A DNA stretch of 64,000 nucleotides from Luteibaculum sp964627445 (GTDB lineage: Bacteria; Bacteroidota; Bacteroidia; Flavobacteriales_D; Luteibaculaceae): the NCBI GenBank assembly GCA_964627445.1, contig CAZVJF010000011.1:19713-83712 (forward strand), in the 5' to 3' direction. Both the position numbers and the translations under genes were made by a program. Of the stretch, positions 52,617 through 61,422 are shown one piece after another. The notes under the pieces were generated by a model that saw only the letters and a program-made list of their open reading frames with translations, was not told the origin of the DNA and searched no databases. Each line of letters opens with the position of its first letter. Position 1 is the first letter of the stretch.

Positions 52617-53201
52617 TTATTTTTTTGCTTTAACAATTTGGCTTAGCAAATCGCGTGCTCTAAACAATTGCGCCTTTACCGTTCCTAAAGGTATGTTTAA
52701 GGTTTTCGCAATTTCATCGTAGGAGTACTCTTGATAGTACCGCAGCTCAATAAGCCGTTTGTACTTGGGTTTTAACCGGTCTACAATGTTGCGCAAACGC
52801 TTGCTTCGCTCGGCCAAAATTAATTGATCTATGGCAATTGGATCCTGATCTGCCAACTCCATATACGGTACGCCTTCTTCATCGGTATCCATGGCCGCAT
52901 CCAAACTTACTTTGATAGGACGCTTTTTTCGTAAATAATCGAGCGTGTGGTTTTTGGCAATGGTAGATATCCACGATGAAAAAGAAGAGTTGGGCTGGAA
53001 GGTATGCAGCTTGCGAAATGCTTTGGCAAAAACCTCGATCAAAAGATCTTCCGCGATGTCGTGGTTCTTAATCATTTGGAGCACCAAGTGAAATACATAG
53101 CCTTTGTAGCGCGAAAAAATTTCGGCAAAAGCTTGCTCATCTGCATTATTGGCTGCTTGCTCAATAAGCTTCCACTCTTCTTGTTTACCAAGGTTTTTCA
53201 C
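52617..53201 (-). CDS. ECF-like sigma-70 family RNA polymerase sigma factor
   Basis: A 194-aa sigma factor with region 2 (FAEIFSRYKGYVFHLVLQMIKNHDIAEDLLIEVFAKAF) and region 4 (RYYQEYSYDEIAKTLNIPLGTVKAQLFRARDLL). I chose GTG 53201: it gives a normal ECF length and forms GTGA with the stop of the upstream glycosyltransferase gene, so the two are translationally coupled; the longer frame to 53324 lies within that gene. No anti-sigma factor gene is adjacent. The regulon is unknown. Confidence 0.9.
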   Translation of the reverse strand: MKNLGKQEEWKLIEQAANNADEQAFAEIFSRYKGYVFHLVLQMIKNHDIAEDLLIEVFAKAFRKLHTFQPNSSFSSWISTIAKNHTLDYLRKKRPIKVSLDAAMDTDEEGVPYMELADQDPIAIDQLILAERSKRLRNIVDRLKPKYKRLIELRYYQEYSYDEIAKTLNIPLGTVKAQLFRARDLLSQIVKAKK

Positions 53202-54331
53202 CAGCGATGCGTTGGGTTTACTCGGGCCGCAAGGTAAAGCAAAGGCTGGATAATAAAAATGATAATTTCCCAAAATGGCATAAACAAACCGGCAGCCCAT
53301 TTGCCAAACTTTTTGGTGGTACACACACCCACCACAGCGCCCAATAAAAGCCGTGCAACCAGCACATAAAGTACCTGCTTATAATTATTGTGAAACCATC
53401 CGCTGAGTCCCAAAGCGGTATACCCTATGATGTTGGTCAGGTAGGGTACAGCCAACAGCAATTTATAGCGCCACAAATAGGCTTGCGAAGCGCTGTAGTG
53501 TCTTTTGCGCTGGTTAATCCAGTTGTGCAGTGTTTTCTTAGGCTGCGTGCAAACCGCAAACTTGGGGTGGATAACGGCAGTTTTTGCCCAGGGAGCTGCT
53601 TGTTGCACAAACAAGTCGTCATCACCATACGGCAGGTGATAATGGGCTTTAAATCCACCCACCTTTTCATATAGTGCTCGTGTATATCCCAAAAATCGCC
53701 CCACTCCCATGTAAGGCATATTGCGCATGGCAAAACCATAATACTGAATGGCCGTGTAGGTGTGCTCCAAGGATTGTATTCCGGCCAAAACACCAGAAAC
53801 CTGCTGCAAGGGTGAGTAGCCCAAAACCAATGTATTTCCAGCCATAAAAGACTTGGCCACCTCGGCAACAACCTCCGGATGGTTTGGAAAACAGTCGGCA
53901 TCGGTAAATAAAAAGCAATCGTACTGCGCTTTTTTAATGCCCAGCATCAAAGCAAACTTTTTGCTATACGCAAAGTTGCCTTGCTCTTTTACCTGGCTTA
54001 CCACCAGATTGGGGTACTGCTCCTGAAGCTCCGAAACCAAATCGTAGGTGCCATCCCAAGAGCGGTCGTCTACCACAATAACCTCGAAGTTCGCTGCTTT
54101 TTGCTGAAGCCAAAGCGGTAGGTACTTTGTAAGATTCTCAGCTTCGTTACGTGCGGCAATAATTACACTAACCCCTTCAACGGCAGTGATTTTTGCCCCC
54201 GTCTTTTTCCACTTCCACAAAGGAGAAAAGAAATATAACGCATGAATAAACCACGCAAGCATGGCAAGCACTGCAATAACCAGTGCCAAATTCTCGTATA
54301 GAAAAGCTTCCACAGGGCCAAGATAAAGCAA
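53198..54331 (-). CDS. Membrane-anchored GT2 glycosyltransferase
   Basis: A 377-aa protein with an N-terminal helix (about 13-38), a GT2 domain (VSVIIAARNEAENL, VVDDRSWDGT, DADCFPNHPE, then QRKRHYSAS, the Q-x-x-R-W-like motif) and two to three C-terminal helices. It likely transfers sugars to a lipid or polymer at the inner membrane. It is divergent from tgt, whose promoter lies between them, and is coupled to the sigma-factor gene. Confidence 0.88.
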   Translation of the reverse strand: MLYLGPVEAFLYENLALVIAVLAMLAWFIHALYFFSPLWKWKKTGAKITAVEGVSVIIAARNEAENLTKYLPLWLQQKAANFEVIVVDDRSWDGTYDLVSELQEQYPNLVVSQVKEQGNFAYSKKFALMLGIKKAQYDCFLFTDADCFPNHPEVVAEVAKSFMAGNTLVLGYSPLQQVSGVLAGIQSLEHTYTAIQYYGFAMRNMPYMGVGRFLGYTRALYEKVGGFKAHYHLPYGDDDLFVQQAAPWAKTAVIHPKFAVCTQPKKTLHNWINQRKRHYSASQAYLWRYKLLLAVPYLTNIIGYTALGLSGWFHNNYKQVLYVLVARLLLGAVVGVCTTKKFGKWAAGLFMPFWEIIIFIIQPLLYLAARVNPTHRW

Positions 54332-54336
54332 TAGCC

Positions 54337-54364
54337 TTTGGCACCATTACATTCGCTATTTTTG
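54337..54364 (+). promoter_or_regulatory. tgt: tgt promoter with -33 and -7 elements
   Basis: TTTG (54337-54340) and TATTTTTG (54357-54364) are 16 nt apart. The pair sits just before the tgt ATG at 54379 and rules out the longer reading frame from 54283 as the start. Confidence 0.55.
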
Positions 54365-54378
54365 CCGGCCAAGAGCTT

Positions 54379-55509
54379 ATGAAATTCACCTTAGAACGCA
54401 CTGCAGAAGCGGGTAAAGCACGCGCTGGAACACTAGAACTGCCCCACGGAAACATAGAAACGCCCATTTTTATGCCGGTGGGAACGGTGGGAACGGTTAA
54501 AGCAGTGCACTTTAACGAGCTCACTACCGAGGTGCAGGCCCAAATAATATTAGGCAACACCTATCACTTATACCTACGCCCAGGTACCGACATTTTAGAA
54601 GAAGCGGGGGGATTACACCGCTTTATTTCCTGGGATAAACCCATGCTTACCGATAGTGGTGGTTACCAGGTTTATTCACTGGCTGCCAACCGAAAGATCT
54701 TGGAGGAAGGCGTAAAGTTTGCTTCCCACATTGATGGTTCCAAGCACTTCTTTACGCCCGAAAAATCCATGGAAATTCAGCGCTCCATTGGTGCAGATAT
54801 TATTATGGCGTTTGATGAATGTCCGCCCTACCCTAGCGAAAAAGACTACGCTAGAAAATCCATGCACATGACCCACCGCTGGTTGCAACGTTGTAAAGAT
54901 TTTCTAGAAACTCATCCACCCAAATACGGATACGAACAGGCTTTATTCCCTATAGTGCAAGGCAGCACCTATGCGGATCTGAGAAAAGAATCGGCAGAAA
55001 CCATAGCCGCAGCCGATTGTCCGGGTAATGCCATTGGAGGACTCTCGGTAGGAGAACCGCACGAGGAAATGTACAAAGCCACCGAATTGGTTTGTGGCAT
55101 ATTACCCAACGATAAACCGCGTTACCTAATGGGCGTGGGTACCCCTGCGAACATATTGGAGTGTATCGACTTAGGGGTGGATATGTTTGATTGTGTTATG
55201 CCCACGCGCAATGCAAGAAACGGTATGCTATTTACCTCTGAGGGTATCATAAACATTAAAAATAAAAAGTGGGAGCGCGATTTTAGCCCCATCGATCCTG
55301 CGGGGTTAACCACCACAGACACCCAACATAGCAAAGCATATTTGCGCCACTTGTTTGCCGCCAAAGAGCGTTTGGGCCCGCAAATTGCCAGCATACACAA
55401 CCTCGCCTTCTATTTGTGGTTGGTTAAAACTGCGCGTAAACATATTTTGCAAGGCGATTTCCAATCCTGGAAAACCGAAATGATGCCCAAAATCTCAAGA
55501 AGACTGTAA
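54379..55509 (+). CDS. tgt: Queuine tRNA-ribosyltransferase without zinc-binding cysteines
   Basis: A 376-aa enzyme that exchanges guanine-34 of certain tRNAs for a queuosine precursor. The active-site loops are intact: LTDSGGYQVYSL, FDECPPYPSEKDYA, and the nucleophile Asp271 in FDCVMPTRNARNG. The zinc site is altered: where E. coli has C-x-C-x2-C, the sequence is GLTTTD (Gly309, Thr311, Asp314), while the IHNL histidine is retained. Start ATG 54379 begins MKFTLERTAEAGKAR. The permease gene follows with no gap. Confidence 0.95.
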   Translation: MKFTLERTAEAGKARAGTLELPHGNIETPIFMPVGTVGTVKAVHFNELTTEVQAQIILGNTYHLYLRPGTDILEEAGGLHRFISWDKPMLTDSGGYQVYSLAANRKILEEGVKFASHIDGSKHFFTPEKSMEIQRSIGADIIMAFDECPPYPSEKDYARKSMHMTHRWLQRCKDFLETHPPKYGYEQALFPIVQGSTYADLRKESAETIAAADCPGNAIGGLSVGEPHEEMYKATELVCGILPNDKPRYLMGVGTPANILECIDLGVDMFDCVMPTRNARNGMLFTSEGIINIKNKKWERDFSPIDPAGLTTTDTQHSKAYLRHLFAAKERLGPQIASIHNLAFYLWLVKTARKHILQGDFQSWKTEMMPKISRRL

Positions 55510-56589
55510 GTGCCGGTACTGGATCGATATATCATTAAAAAGTTCCTTGGAACTTTTGTCTTTATCATGGCTGTGGTCATGGCCATTTCGGTGGTTTTCG
55601 ATATCTCCGAGCGCATTGATGACTTTCTAGAATCGGATGCCACGCTTTGGGAAATTGTAAGCGAATACTACCTCAATTTTGTCCTCTATTTTGGAAATTT
55701 ATTCTCCTCGCTGCTCATTTTTATTAGCGTTATTCTCTTTACCAGTAAAATGGCGCAGCAGTCCGAGATTATTGCCATTCTGGCGGGTGGTGTTTCTTTC
55801 AATCGCTTGCTACGCCCGTATTTTATTGCAGCAACCATTTTGGCGGGAACGGCTTTACTGCTCAACCATTTTGTACTGCCGTATTCGGCTCAGGTGCGTA
55901 TTGATTTCCATGTGGAGCACCTGTGGCACAGCTTCCGTATTCACGACAAGAATCTACACCGCGAAATTCAACCTGGGCTCATTGCCTATGCCGAGAACAT
56001 TAACCTGGAATACAAAACCGCCTACAAATTCTCTTTAGAAAAATGGGATGATGGCCGCTTAAAAAGCAAGTTAATTAGCGATCGGGCCGTTTTTAACACC
56101 GATGATTCTACCTGGACCATACGGCATTTTATTGTCCGAGAGTTTCACCCCGATGGCTCGGAAACTATGGAGCGTATTATTTCTAAGGATACCATTTTGC
56201 CGTTGTTGCCCAGCGACTTTGGAGAACGTCATGAAATTGCAGCCACTCTGGATTACTGGGACTTAAACGACTATATCGAAAAAGAACGAGCCAAAGGATC
56301 GGAAAACGTAATTCACTTTGAAATTGAGAAACACCAACGCACCAGCTACCCCTTGGCTACTTATGTGCTAACGCTTATTGGCGCCTCCATAGCATCGCGA
56401 AAAGTGCGCGGAGGAATCGGATTGCACATTGCCATGGGCTTTGTTATTGCTGTGAGCTATGTGTTTTTTCTAAAAGTGGCTACTGTGGCGGCTATCAACA
56501 CCGGGCTCAGTCCGTTTTTATCGGTTTGGATACCCAACGTTATCTTTGCCTTCTTAGCGTTGTACCTGTATTTTAAAGCGCAGAAGTAG
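55510..56589 (+). CDS. LptF/LptG family permease
   Basis: A 359-aa inner-membrane protein with three helices near residues 10-110, a periplasmic domain (about 120-275) of the LptF/G jelly-roll type and three more helices at the C-terminus. LDRYIIKKFLGTFVFIMAVVMAISVVFDISERIDDF is typical. It would extract LPS from the inner membrane with LptB. A GTG start is used, immediately after the tgt stop. Only one such gene is in the window; whether it is LptF or LptG is not clear. Confidence 0.88.
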   Translation: MPVLDRYIIKKFLGTFVFIMAVVMAISVVFDISERIDDFLESDATLWEIVSEYYLNFVLYFGNLFSSLLIFISVILFTSKMAQQSEIIAILAGGVSFNRLLRPYFIAATILAGTALLLNHFVLPYSAQVRIDFHVEHLWHSFRIHDKNLHREIQPGLIAYAENINLEYKTAYKFSLEKWDDGRLKSKLISDRAVFNTDDSTWTIRHFIVREFHPDGSETMERIISKDTILPLLPSDFGERHEIAATLDYWDLNDYIEKERAKGSENVIHFEIEKHQRTSYPLATYVLTLIGASIASRKVRGGIGLHIAMGFVIAVSYVFFLKVATVAAINTGLSPFLSVWIPNVIFAFLALYLYFKAQK

Positions 56590-56590
56590 G

Positions 56591-57391
56591 TTACAAACAA
56601 CCCTGCCATAAAATCGGCAACCCTGCTAAGGATGATGCGCTGGGCTGCTCCTCAAAAACACCATACCAGCAACTACCACTACCCGACAAGCTTACGTAGT
56701 GTGCTCCTGCGTTTTTTAATTGTTGGATCAGGGATTTACACTGGGGAAACTTGTTTAAAAATCCAGGCTGGAAATCGTTAAACACAGCGGAAATATCACC
56801 GTTTAGCGCAGCATTAAAATCCATTTGTGAAGTCCCCGGAGTAATTGATGCAAAAGCCTGTGCCGTGCTCATTTGTACGTTTTTGGGCTTTAGCAGCACC
56901 AAATACTGTCCTTTTAGAAAAGGAGCAACGGTTTCAATTTGCTCGCCTCTGCCCTGCACCATGGCCGGCTGGTTTCGAACAAAAAATCCTGTATCGCTGC
57001 CAAATTTAAGGGCTATTTCCTCTAAAGTTTCGGTGCTCAGCTGCAAGGAAAAGTGTTGGTTGGACAAGTGTAGCATGGCTACCAAATCGGCAGAGCCGGC
57101 TCCAATTCCTGTGCCGGGTGGCACGGCTTTCATGAGAAACCAGTGCACAGCCGGAAGCTTGTAGATTTCCTTCAGGTGCATCCACCCTTTCCACACTAAG
57201 TTTTCTTCGCGCGGCACGGCTATCGAGGTATTCCCCAAAAGGGTGAGATCATCGGTTTTGGCTTCCACCAACTCCAAAACATCCCCAAAGGGCAACGGGT
57301 AAAACAGGCTCTTTATGGCATGATATCCATCCTCCCTTTTCTTAAGTACCTGAAGGCCAATATTAATTTTTGTACCGCAGTGTTTTACCAT
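56591..57391 (-). CDS. ispE: 4-diphosphocytidyl-2-C-methyl-D-erythritol kinase
   Basis: A 266-aa GHMP kinase of the MEP isoprenoid pathway. The start (KINIGLQVLKKREDGYH) and the GHMP loop PPGTGIGAGSADLVAML are family features; the loop is somewhat divergent from the common GLGGGSSDA form. The final SLSGSGSCWYGVF is the conserved C-terminal loop. It ends 1 nt from the permease gene in convergent orientation. Confidence 0.93.
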   Translation of the reverse strand: MVKHCGTKINIGLQVLKKREDGYHAIKSLFYPLPFGDVLELVEAKTDDLTLLGNTSIAVPREENLVWKGWMHLKEIYKLPAVHWFLMKAVPPGTGIGAGSADLVAMLHLSNQHFSLQLSTETLEEIALKFGSDTGFFVRNQPAMVQGRGEQIETVAPFLKGQYLVLLKPKNVQMSTAQAFASITPGTSQMDFNAALNGDISAVFNDFQPGFLNKFPQCKSLIQQLKNAGAHYVSLSGSGSCWYGVFEEQPSASSLAGLPILWQGCL

Positions 57392-57463
57392 GACAGCAAA
57401 GATGATAAACCAAACGGCTTACCGGCAAAAATTATAACTTGCACCCCTCAAAAAAATTGCACT

Positions 57464-58423
57464 ATGCCAACACTGCTGGACTTTGAAACCCCTATTGGAG
57501 AGCTGCTAGAGCAGATAGAAAAAACCAAGCAAATTGGGGAAGAAAATGAGGTAGACGTTACCGAAACCCTAACCGGTTTGGAAGAAAAACTGGTGGAGAA
57601 GCAAAAGGAGGTGTACGGCAACCTCACTCCTTGGCAGCGCGTGCAGTTATCCCGCCATCCAGAACGTCCGTATACACTAGCGTACATAGAGCACATTACC
57701 AAGGGTAACTTTCAGGAATTGCATGGCGATAGAAATGTAGGCGATGACAAAGCTATGGTGGGAGGTTTTGGTTCCGTAGATGGCCAAACGGTAATGTTCA
57801 TAGGCCAACAAAAAGGAATTAACACCAAAATGCGTCAGTACCGCAACTTTGGTATGGCTAACCCCGAAGGCTACCGCAAAGCGTTGCGCCTCATGAAGTT
57901 GGCCGAAAAATTCAACAAACCCATTGTAACCTTTATTGATACTCCTGGAGCTTACCCTGGATTGGAAGCTGAGGAAAGAGGCCAAGGTGAAGCCATTGCC
58001 CATAACCTCATGCAAATGATAGAGCTTAAAGTACCTGTTATTTGTATTATTATCGGTGAGGGTGCATCGGGTGGAGCCTTAGGTATTGCCTTGGGAGACA
58101 AAGTGCTGATGCTAGAAAACTCATGGTATTCTGTTATTTCTCCAGAAAACTGCTCTACCATTTTGTGGCGCACTTGGGATTACAAAGAACAAGCGGCAGC
58201 AGCGCTGAAGCTAACCGCCCAAGACATGCTAAAGAACAAGCTTATTGATGGCGTTATTAAAGAACCTCTAGGAGGAGCGCATTGGAGCCACGAAGAGACT
58301 TTTAAGATTGTAAAGCGCGAAATAAAAAAGCACATCAAAAAGTTATCAGCACTAGAACCTCAGGAACGTATCAACGCGCGTGTAGAGAAATTCTGCAGCA
58401 TGGGCGTGTACGCATCCGAATAA
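57464..58423 (+). CDS. accA: Acetyl-CoA carboxylase carboxyltransferase subunit alpha
   Basis: A 319-aa subunit that transfers the carboxyl group from biotin to acetyl-CoA. QLSRHPERPYTLAYIEHI, IGQQKGINT, FIDTPGAYPGLEAEERGQ and IGEGASGGALGI are the expected signatures. ATG 57464 gives the standard length; an upstream frame extends into ispE and is rejected. accB, accC and accD are not nearby. Confidence 0.97.
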   Translation: MPTLLDFETPIGELLEQIEKTKQIGEENEVDVTETLTGLEEKLVEKQKEVYGNLTPWQRVQLSRHPERPYTLAYIEHITKGNFQELHGDRNVGDDKAMVGGFGSVDGQTVMFIGQQKGINTKMRQYRNFGMANPEGYRKALRLMKLAEKFNKPIVTFIDTPGAYPGLEAEERGQGEAIAHNLMQMIELKVPVICIIIGEGASGGALGIALGDKVLMLENSWYSVISPENCSTILWRTWDYKEQAAAALKLTAQDMLKNKLIDGVIKEPLGGAHWSHEETFKIVKREIKKHIKKLSALEPQERINARVEKFCSMGVYASE

Positions 58424-58504
58424 TTGGGTAACCAGCTTTTCCAACTTGGATATTTTTTGCAGTCAAACCTATCGGAATTGTGCTGCTTGTTAACTGCTTA
58501 AAAC

Positions 58505-58512
58505 TACCTTTG
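58505..58512 (+). promoter_or_regulatory. Candidate dnaB promoter -7 element
   Basis: TACCTTTG (TAnnTTTG), with TTG at 58487 (spacing 15). It is only about 9 nt before the ATG, giving a very short leader. Confidence 0.45.
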
Positions 58513-58520
58513 CCAGTCCT

Positions 58521-60119
58521 ATGGATGATGCGCAAAAACCTGCTTCTAAGTCAAGATTACGAAGCAAAAACACCCAACCCTTACCGGTAGAGCCCGGCAA
58601 ATTACCCCCACAGGCATTAGACCTGGAGGAGGCGGTCTTGGGTGCGCTTATGTTGGATAAAAACGCATTATCCGATGTCCTCGAAATTCTTTCACCCGAT
58701 GTGTTTTATAAGGAAGCACACAAAAAGGTGTACACGGGCATCCTGGAGCTTTTTAGCGATTCCGAACCCATCGACATTCTTACCGTAACGCAAAAGCTGC
58801 GTTCCAAAGGCGAGTTAGATTTGGTGGGTGGACCTTACTTTATATCCCAGCTTACCAACCGTGTTGCTTCCAGTGCCAACTTGGAATACCACGCGCGTAT
58901 CATTTCGCAGAAATACCTGCAACGCGAGTTAATTCGTATAACCGCAGGCATTACGAAGAAAGCTTTTGAAGATACCAGTGATGTTTTGGAGCTGTTGGAC
59001 GAAGCCGAACAAGAGCTTTTTAACCTCTCCGAAGGAAACATTAAACGGAACTACGAGTCCATGAAGGACTTGCTTAAAAAAGCCATTGACCAAATACAAA
59101 ATGCCTCTACCAACGAAGATGGTTTAAGTGGCGTTCCTACCGGGTTTAGAGATTTAGACCGCTTAACGGGTGGACTGCAAGCCTCCGACCTTATTATTAT
59201 TGCCGCTCGCCCTGCCATGGGTAAAACGGCTTTTGTACTCTCGTTGGCGCGAAACGTGGCCGTGCAGTTTAATATTCCGGTTGCCATTTTCTCGCTGGAA
59301 ATGAGTAGCATACAGCTGGTAAATCGTTTAATATCCGCGGAAACCAGCATACGAGGCGATAGCCTTAAAAAAGGAAATCTTACCGAGGCAGAGTATCAGC
59401 AACTGCATGCTAGAATCGGTAAGCTCTCAGAAGCACCCATTTTTATTGATGATACACCTGCATTGGGAATATTTGAGCTGCGTGCGAAATGTCGTAGACT
59501 GGTTTTCCAGCATAAGGTGCAGGTAATCATTATCGACTACCTCCAGCTCATGAGTGGTGGAGGCGATAATAGCGGAAACCGTACACAGGAAATCTCAGCC
59601 ATTTCGCGAGCCCTTAAAATTATTGCAAAAGAATTAAACGTTCCCATCATCGCATTAAGTCAGTTGAGCCGTGCTGTGGAAACGCGTGGAGGCGACAAAC
59701 GCCCTATGCTTTCTGACTTGCGTGAATCGGGATCGATTGAGCAGGATGCCGATATTGTATCCTTTATATACCGTCCCGAATACTACGGAATAACCGAGGA
59801 CGAAAATGGGCAACCCTTACAAGGTGTAGGAACCATTATTGTTGCTAAGCACAGAAATGGGGCCGTGGAAGATGTAAACTTGCGTTTCCGTCCCGATTTT
59901 GTACGTTTCGAGAACCTCACAGAGGGTCCTTTGGATGACGGAGGATCGGATTTATACGGCAGCGGTGATACCGGTGGCGGTGGCATGAAACCCAACAACG
60001 ACTTCGATGCCACCCCAGGATCCAACGTGGTAATTAAAGGCTCTAAACTGAACGATGATTCTGATGAATTCAATGATTTTAATCTTGGAGGAAATTCAGA
60101 TGACGAAAGTCCGTTCTAA
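58521..60119 (+). CDS. dnaB: Replicative DNA helicase DnaB
   Basis: A 532-aa hexameric helicase. The N-terminal domain (PPQALDLEEAVLGALMLDKNAL) precedes the RecA-like motor with Walker A RPAMGKTAF (Lys235), FSLEMSSIQL, IIDYLQLMSGGG and RDSGSIEQDADIV-like DLRESGSIEQDAD. There is no intein. The C-terminus extends as an acidic/Gly-rich tail (about 480-532). Confidence 0.97.
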   Translation: MDDAQKPASKSRLRSKNTQPLPVEPGKLPPQALDLEEAVLGALMLDKNALSDVLEILSPDVFYKEAHKKVYTGILELFSDSEPIDILTVTQKLRSKGELDLVGGPYFISQLTNRVASSANLEYHARIISQKYLQRELIRITAGITKKAFEDTSDVLELLDEAEQELFNLSEGNIKRNYESMKDLLKKAIDQIQNASTNEDGLSGVPTGFRDLDRLTGGLQASDLIIIAARPAMGKTAFVLSLARNVAVQFNIPVAIFSLEMSSIQLVNRLISAETSIRGDSLKKGNLTEAEYQQLHARIGKLSEAPIFIDDTPALGIFELRAKCRRLVFQHKVQVIIIDYLQLMSGGGDNSGNRTQEISAISRALKIIAKELNVPIIALSQLSRAVETRGGDKRPMLSDLRESGSIEQDADIVSFIYRPEYYGITEDENGQPLQGVGTIIVAKHRNGAVEDVNLRFRPDFVRFENLTEGPLDDGGSDLYGSGDTGGGGMKPNNDFDATPGSNVVIKGSKLNDDSDEFNDFNLGGNSDDESPF

Positions 60120-60162
60120 AACTACCAGCCCTACTGCTGCGTTGTTGAGAACACAACTCTTT

Positions 60163-61419
60163 ATGAAATACCTCGTACTCGCATTTTTTATTTTTTCGGC
60201 TGGATGCATTCAAGCCTCCAAGCTGCTAATTCCCATGGATGATACACAAAGTAACCATCTAAAAGCCTACGGCATTGCGTATTGGACACTACAGCAGGAT
60301 GTAGATCTAGAATGGCTGCTTAACTACCGTGGGGGTAGCTTCCTCATTCCTTATAGCGAAACCATACAAACCGAGTGTACCATACGCGGGGTGGATGCCA
60401 AGGTGATCTCCAACGGTCAAGCCCAACAGATTTACACGGAAATTGCCAGCCCGGATGTTAATATGGAAGTCATAAAGCTGGAGAAAGTACCCAAAATAGC
60501 CGTGTATTCTCCTCAAGGAAAACAACCCTGGGATGATGCGGTAACCTTGGTCCTAACTTATGCTGAGATTCCATACGAAGTCATTTATGACACAGAGGTC
60601 ATCGAGGGCTTGCTTCCCTTGTACGATTGGCTTCACTTGCATCACGAGGATTTTACGGGGCAATACGGCAAATTCTACGCCAGTTACCGAAACGCAGCCT
60701 GGTACCAAGCCGAGGTAAAGAAAAACCAGCAAACGGCCGCTAATTTGGGCTTTAGCAAAGTATCTGAGTTAAAAAACGCCGTGGCCAATAACATTAGAGA
60801 ATACGTGGGTGGGGGCGGATTCTTATTCACCATGTGCTCCGGAACCGACAGTTACGACATTTCTTTGGCAGCCACAGGTATTGATATGGTTGAAAACATG
60901 TACGATGGAGACCCGGCAGAGCCGGGCTACCAAAAGAAACTGAATTTCAACCGCAGCTTGGCTTTTGTAAACTTCACCATTGTACCCGATCCACTGCAGT
61001 ACGAGTTCAGCAACATCGATGCTACCATGGATCACGTAGGCCTGGGTCAAACCCGAGACGTTTTTACCCTATTCGATTTTTCGGCCAAGTGGGATGTAGT
61101 ACCTACCATGCTCACGCAGTCCCACAGACGTGTAGTTCCCGGTTTTATGGGACAAACCACGGCCTTCCGTAAATCCTTAATAAAACCCAACGTCACGGTT
61201 TTGGGAGAAACAAAAAGCATCCAATCGGCTAAATACATTCACGGTGAATTTGGAGAAGGCCAATGGACTTTTTACGGGGGTCACGATCCGGAAGATTACC
61301 GGCACTTAGTGGGAGACCCACCAACCGATTTAAATTTACATCCCAACTCGGCTGGATATCGCTTAATATTAAACAACGTGCTATTTCCCGCTGCCAAAAA
61401 GAAAAAGCTAAAAACCTAG
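60163..61419 (+). CDS. Exported Bacteroidota protein commonly mislabelled asparagine synthetase B
   Basis: A 418-aa protein with a signal peptide (MKYLVLAFFIFSAGCIQAS) and LIPMDDTQSNHLKAYGIAYW, WLLNYRGGSFLIP, YDWLHLHHEDFTGQYGKFY and IHGEFGEGQWTFYGGHDPE blocks. I recognise this as the phylum-wide family annotated asparagine synthetase B, but it has no N-terminal Cys glutaminase site and no ATP-pyrophosphatase loop, and it is exported. A glutamine-amidotransferase-like or glycan-related fold (VGGGGFLFTMCSGTDS, with a Cys) is possible. The function is unknown. ATG 60163 is used because the longer frame overlaps dnaB. Confidence 0.78.
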   Translation: MKYLVLAFFIFSAGCIQASKLLIPMDDTQSNHLKAYGIAYWTLQQDVDLEWLLNYRGGSFLIPYSETIQTECTIRGVDAKVISNGQAQQIYTEIASPDVNMEVIKLEKVPKIAVYSPQGKQPWDDAVTLVLTYAEIPYEVIYDTEVIEGLLPLYDWLHLHHEDFTGQYGKFYASYRNAAWYQAEVKKNQQTAANLGFSKVSELKNAVANNIREYVGGGGFLFTMCSGTDSYDISLAATGIDMVENMYDGDPAEPGYQKKLNFNRSLAFVNFTIVPDPLQYEFSNIDATMDHVGLGQTRDVFTLFDFSAKWDVVPTMLTQSHRRVVPGFMGQTTAFRKSLIKPNVTVLGETKSIQSAKYIHGEFGEGQWTFYGGHDPEDYRHLVGDPPTDLNLHPNSAGYRLILNNVLFPAAKKKKLKT

Positions 61420-61422
61420 TTT

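Noticed and set aside
54283..54378. N-terminal extension of tgt
   Set aside because: Contains the -33/-7 promoter pair and lies over the start of the divergent glycosyltransferase gene; the family normally begins at MKFTLE-like sequence.
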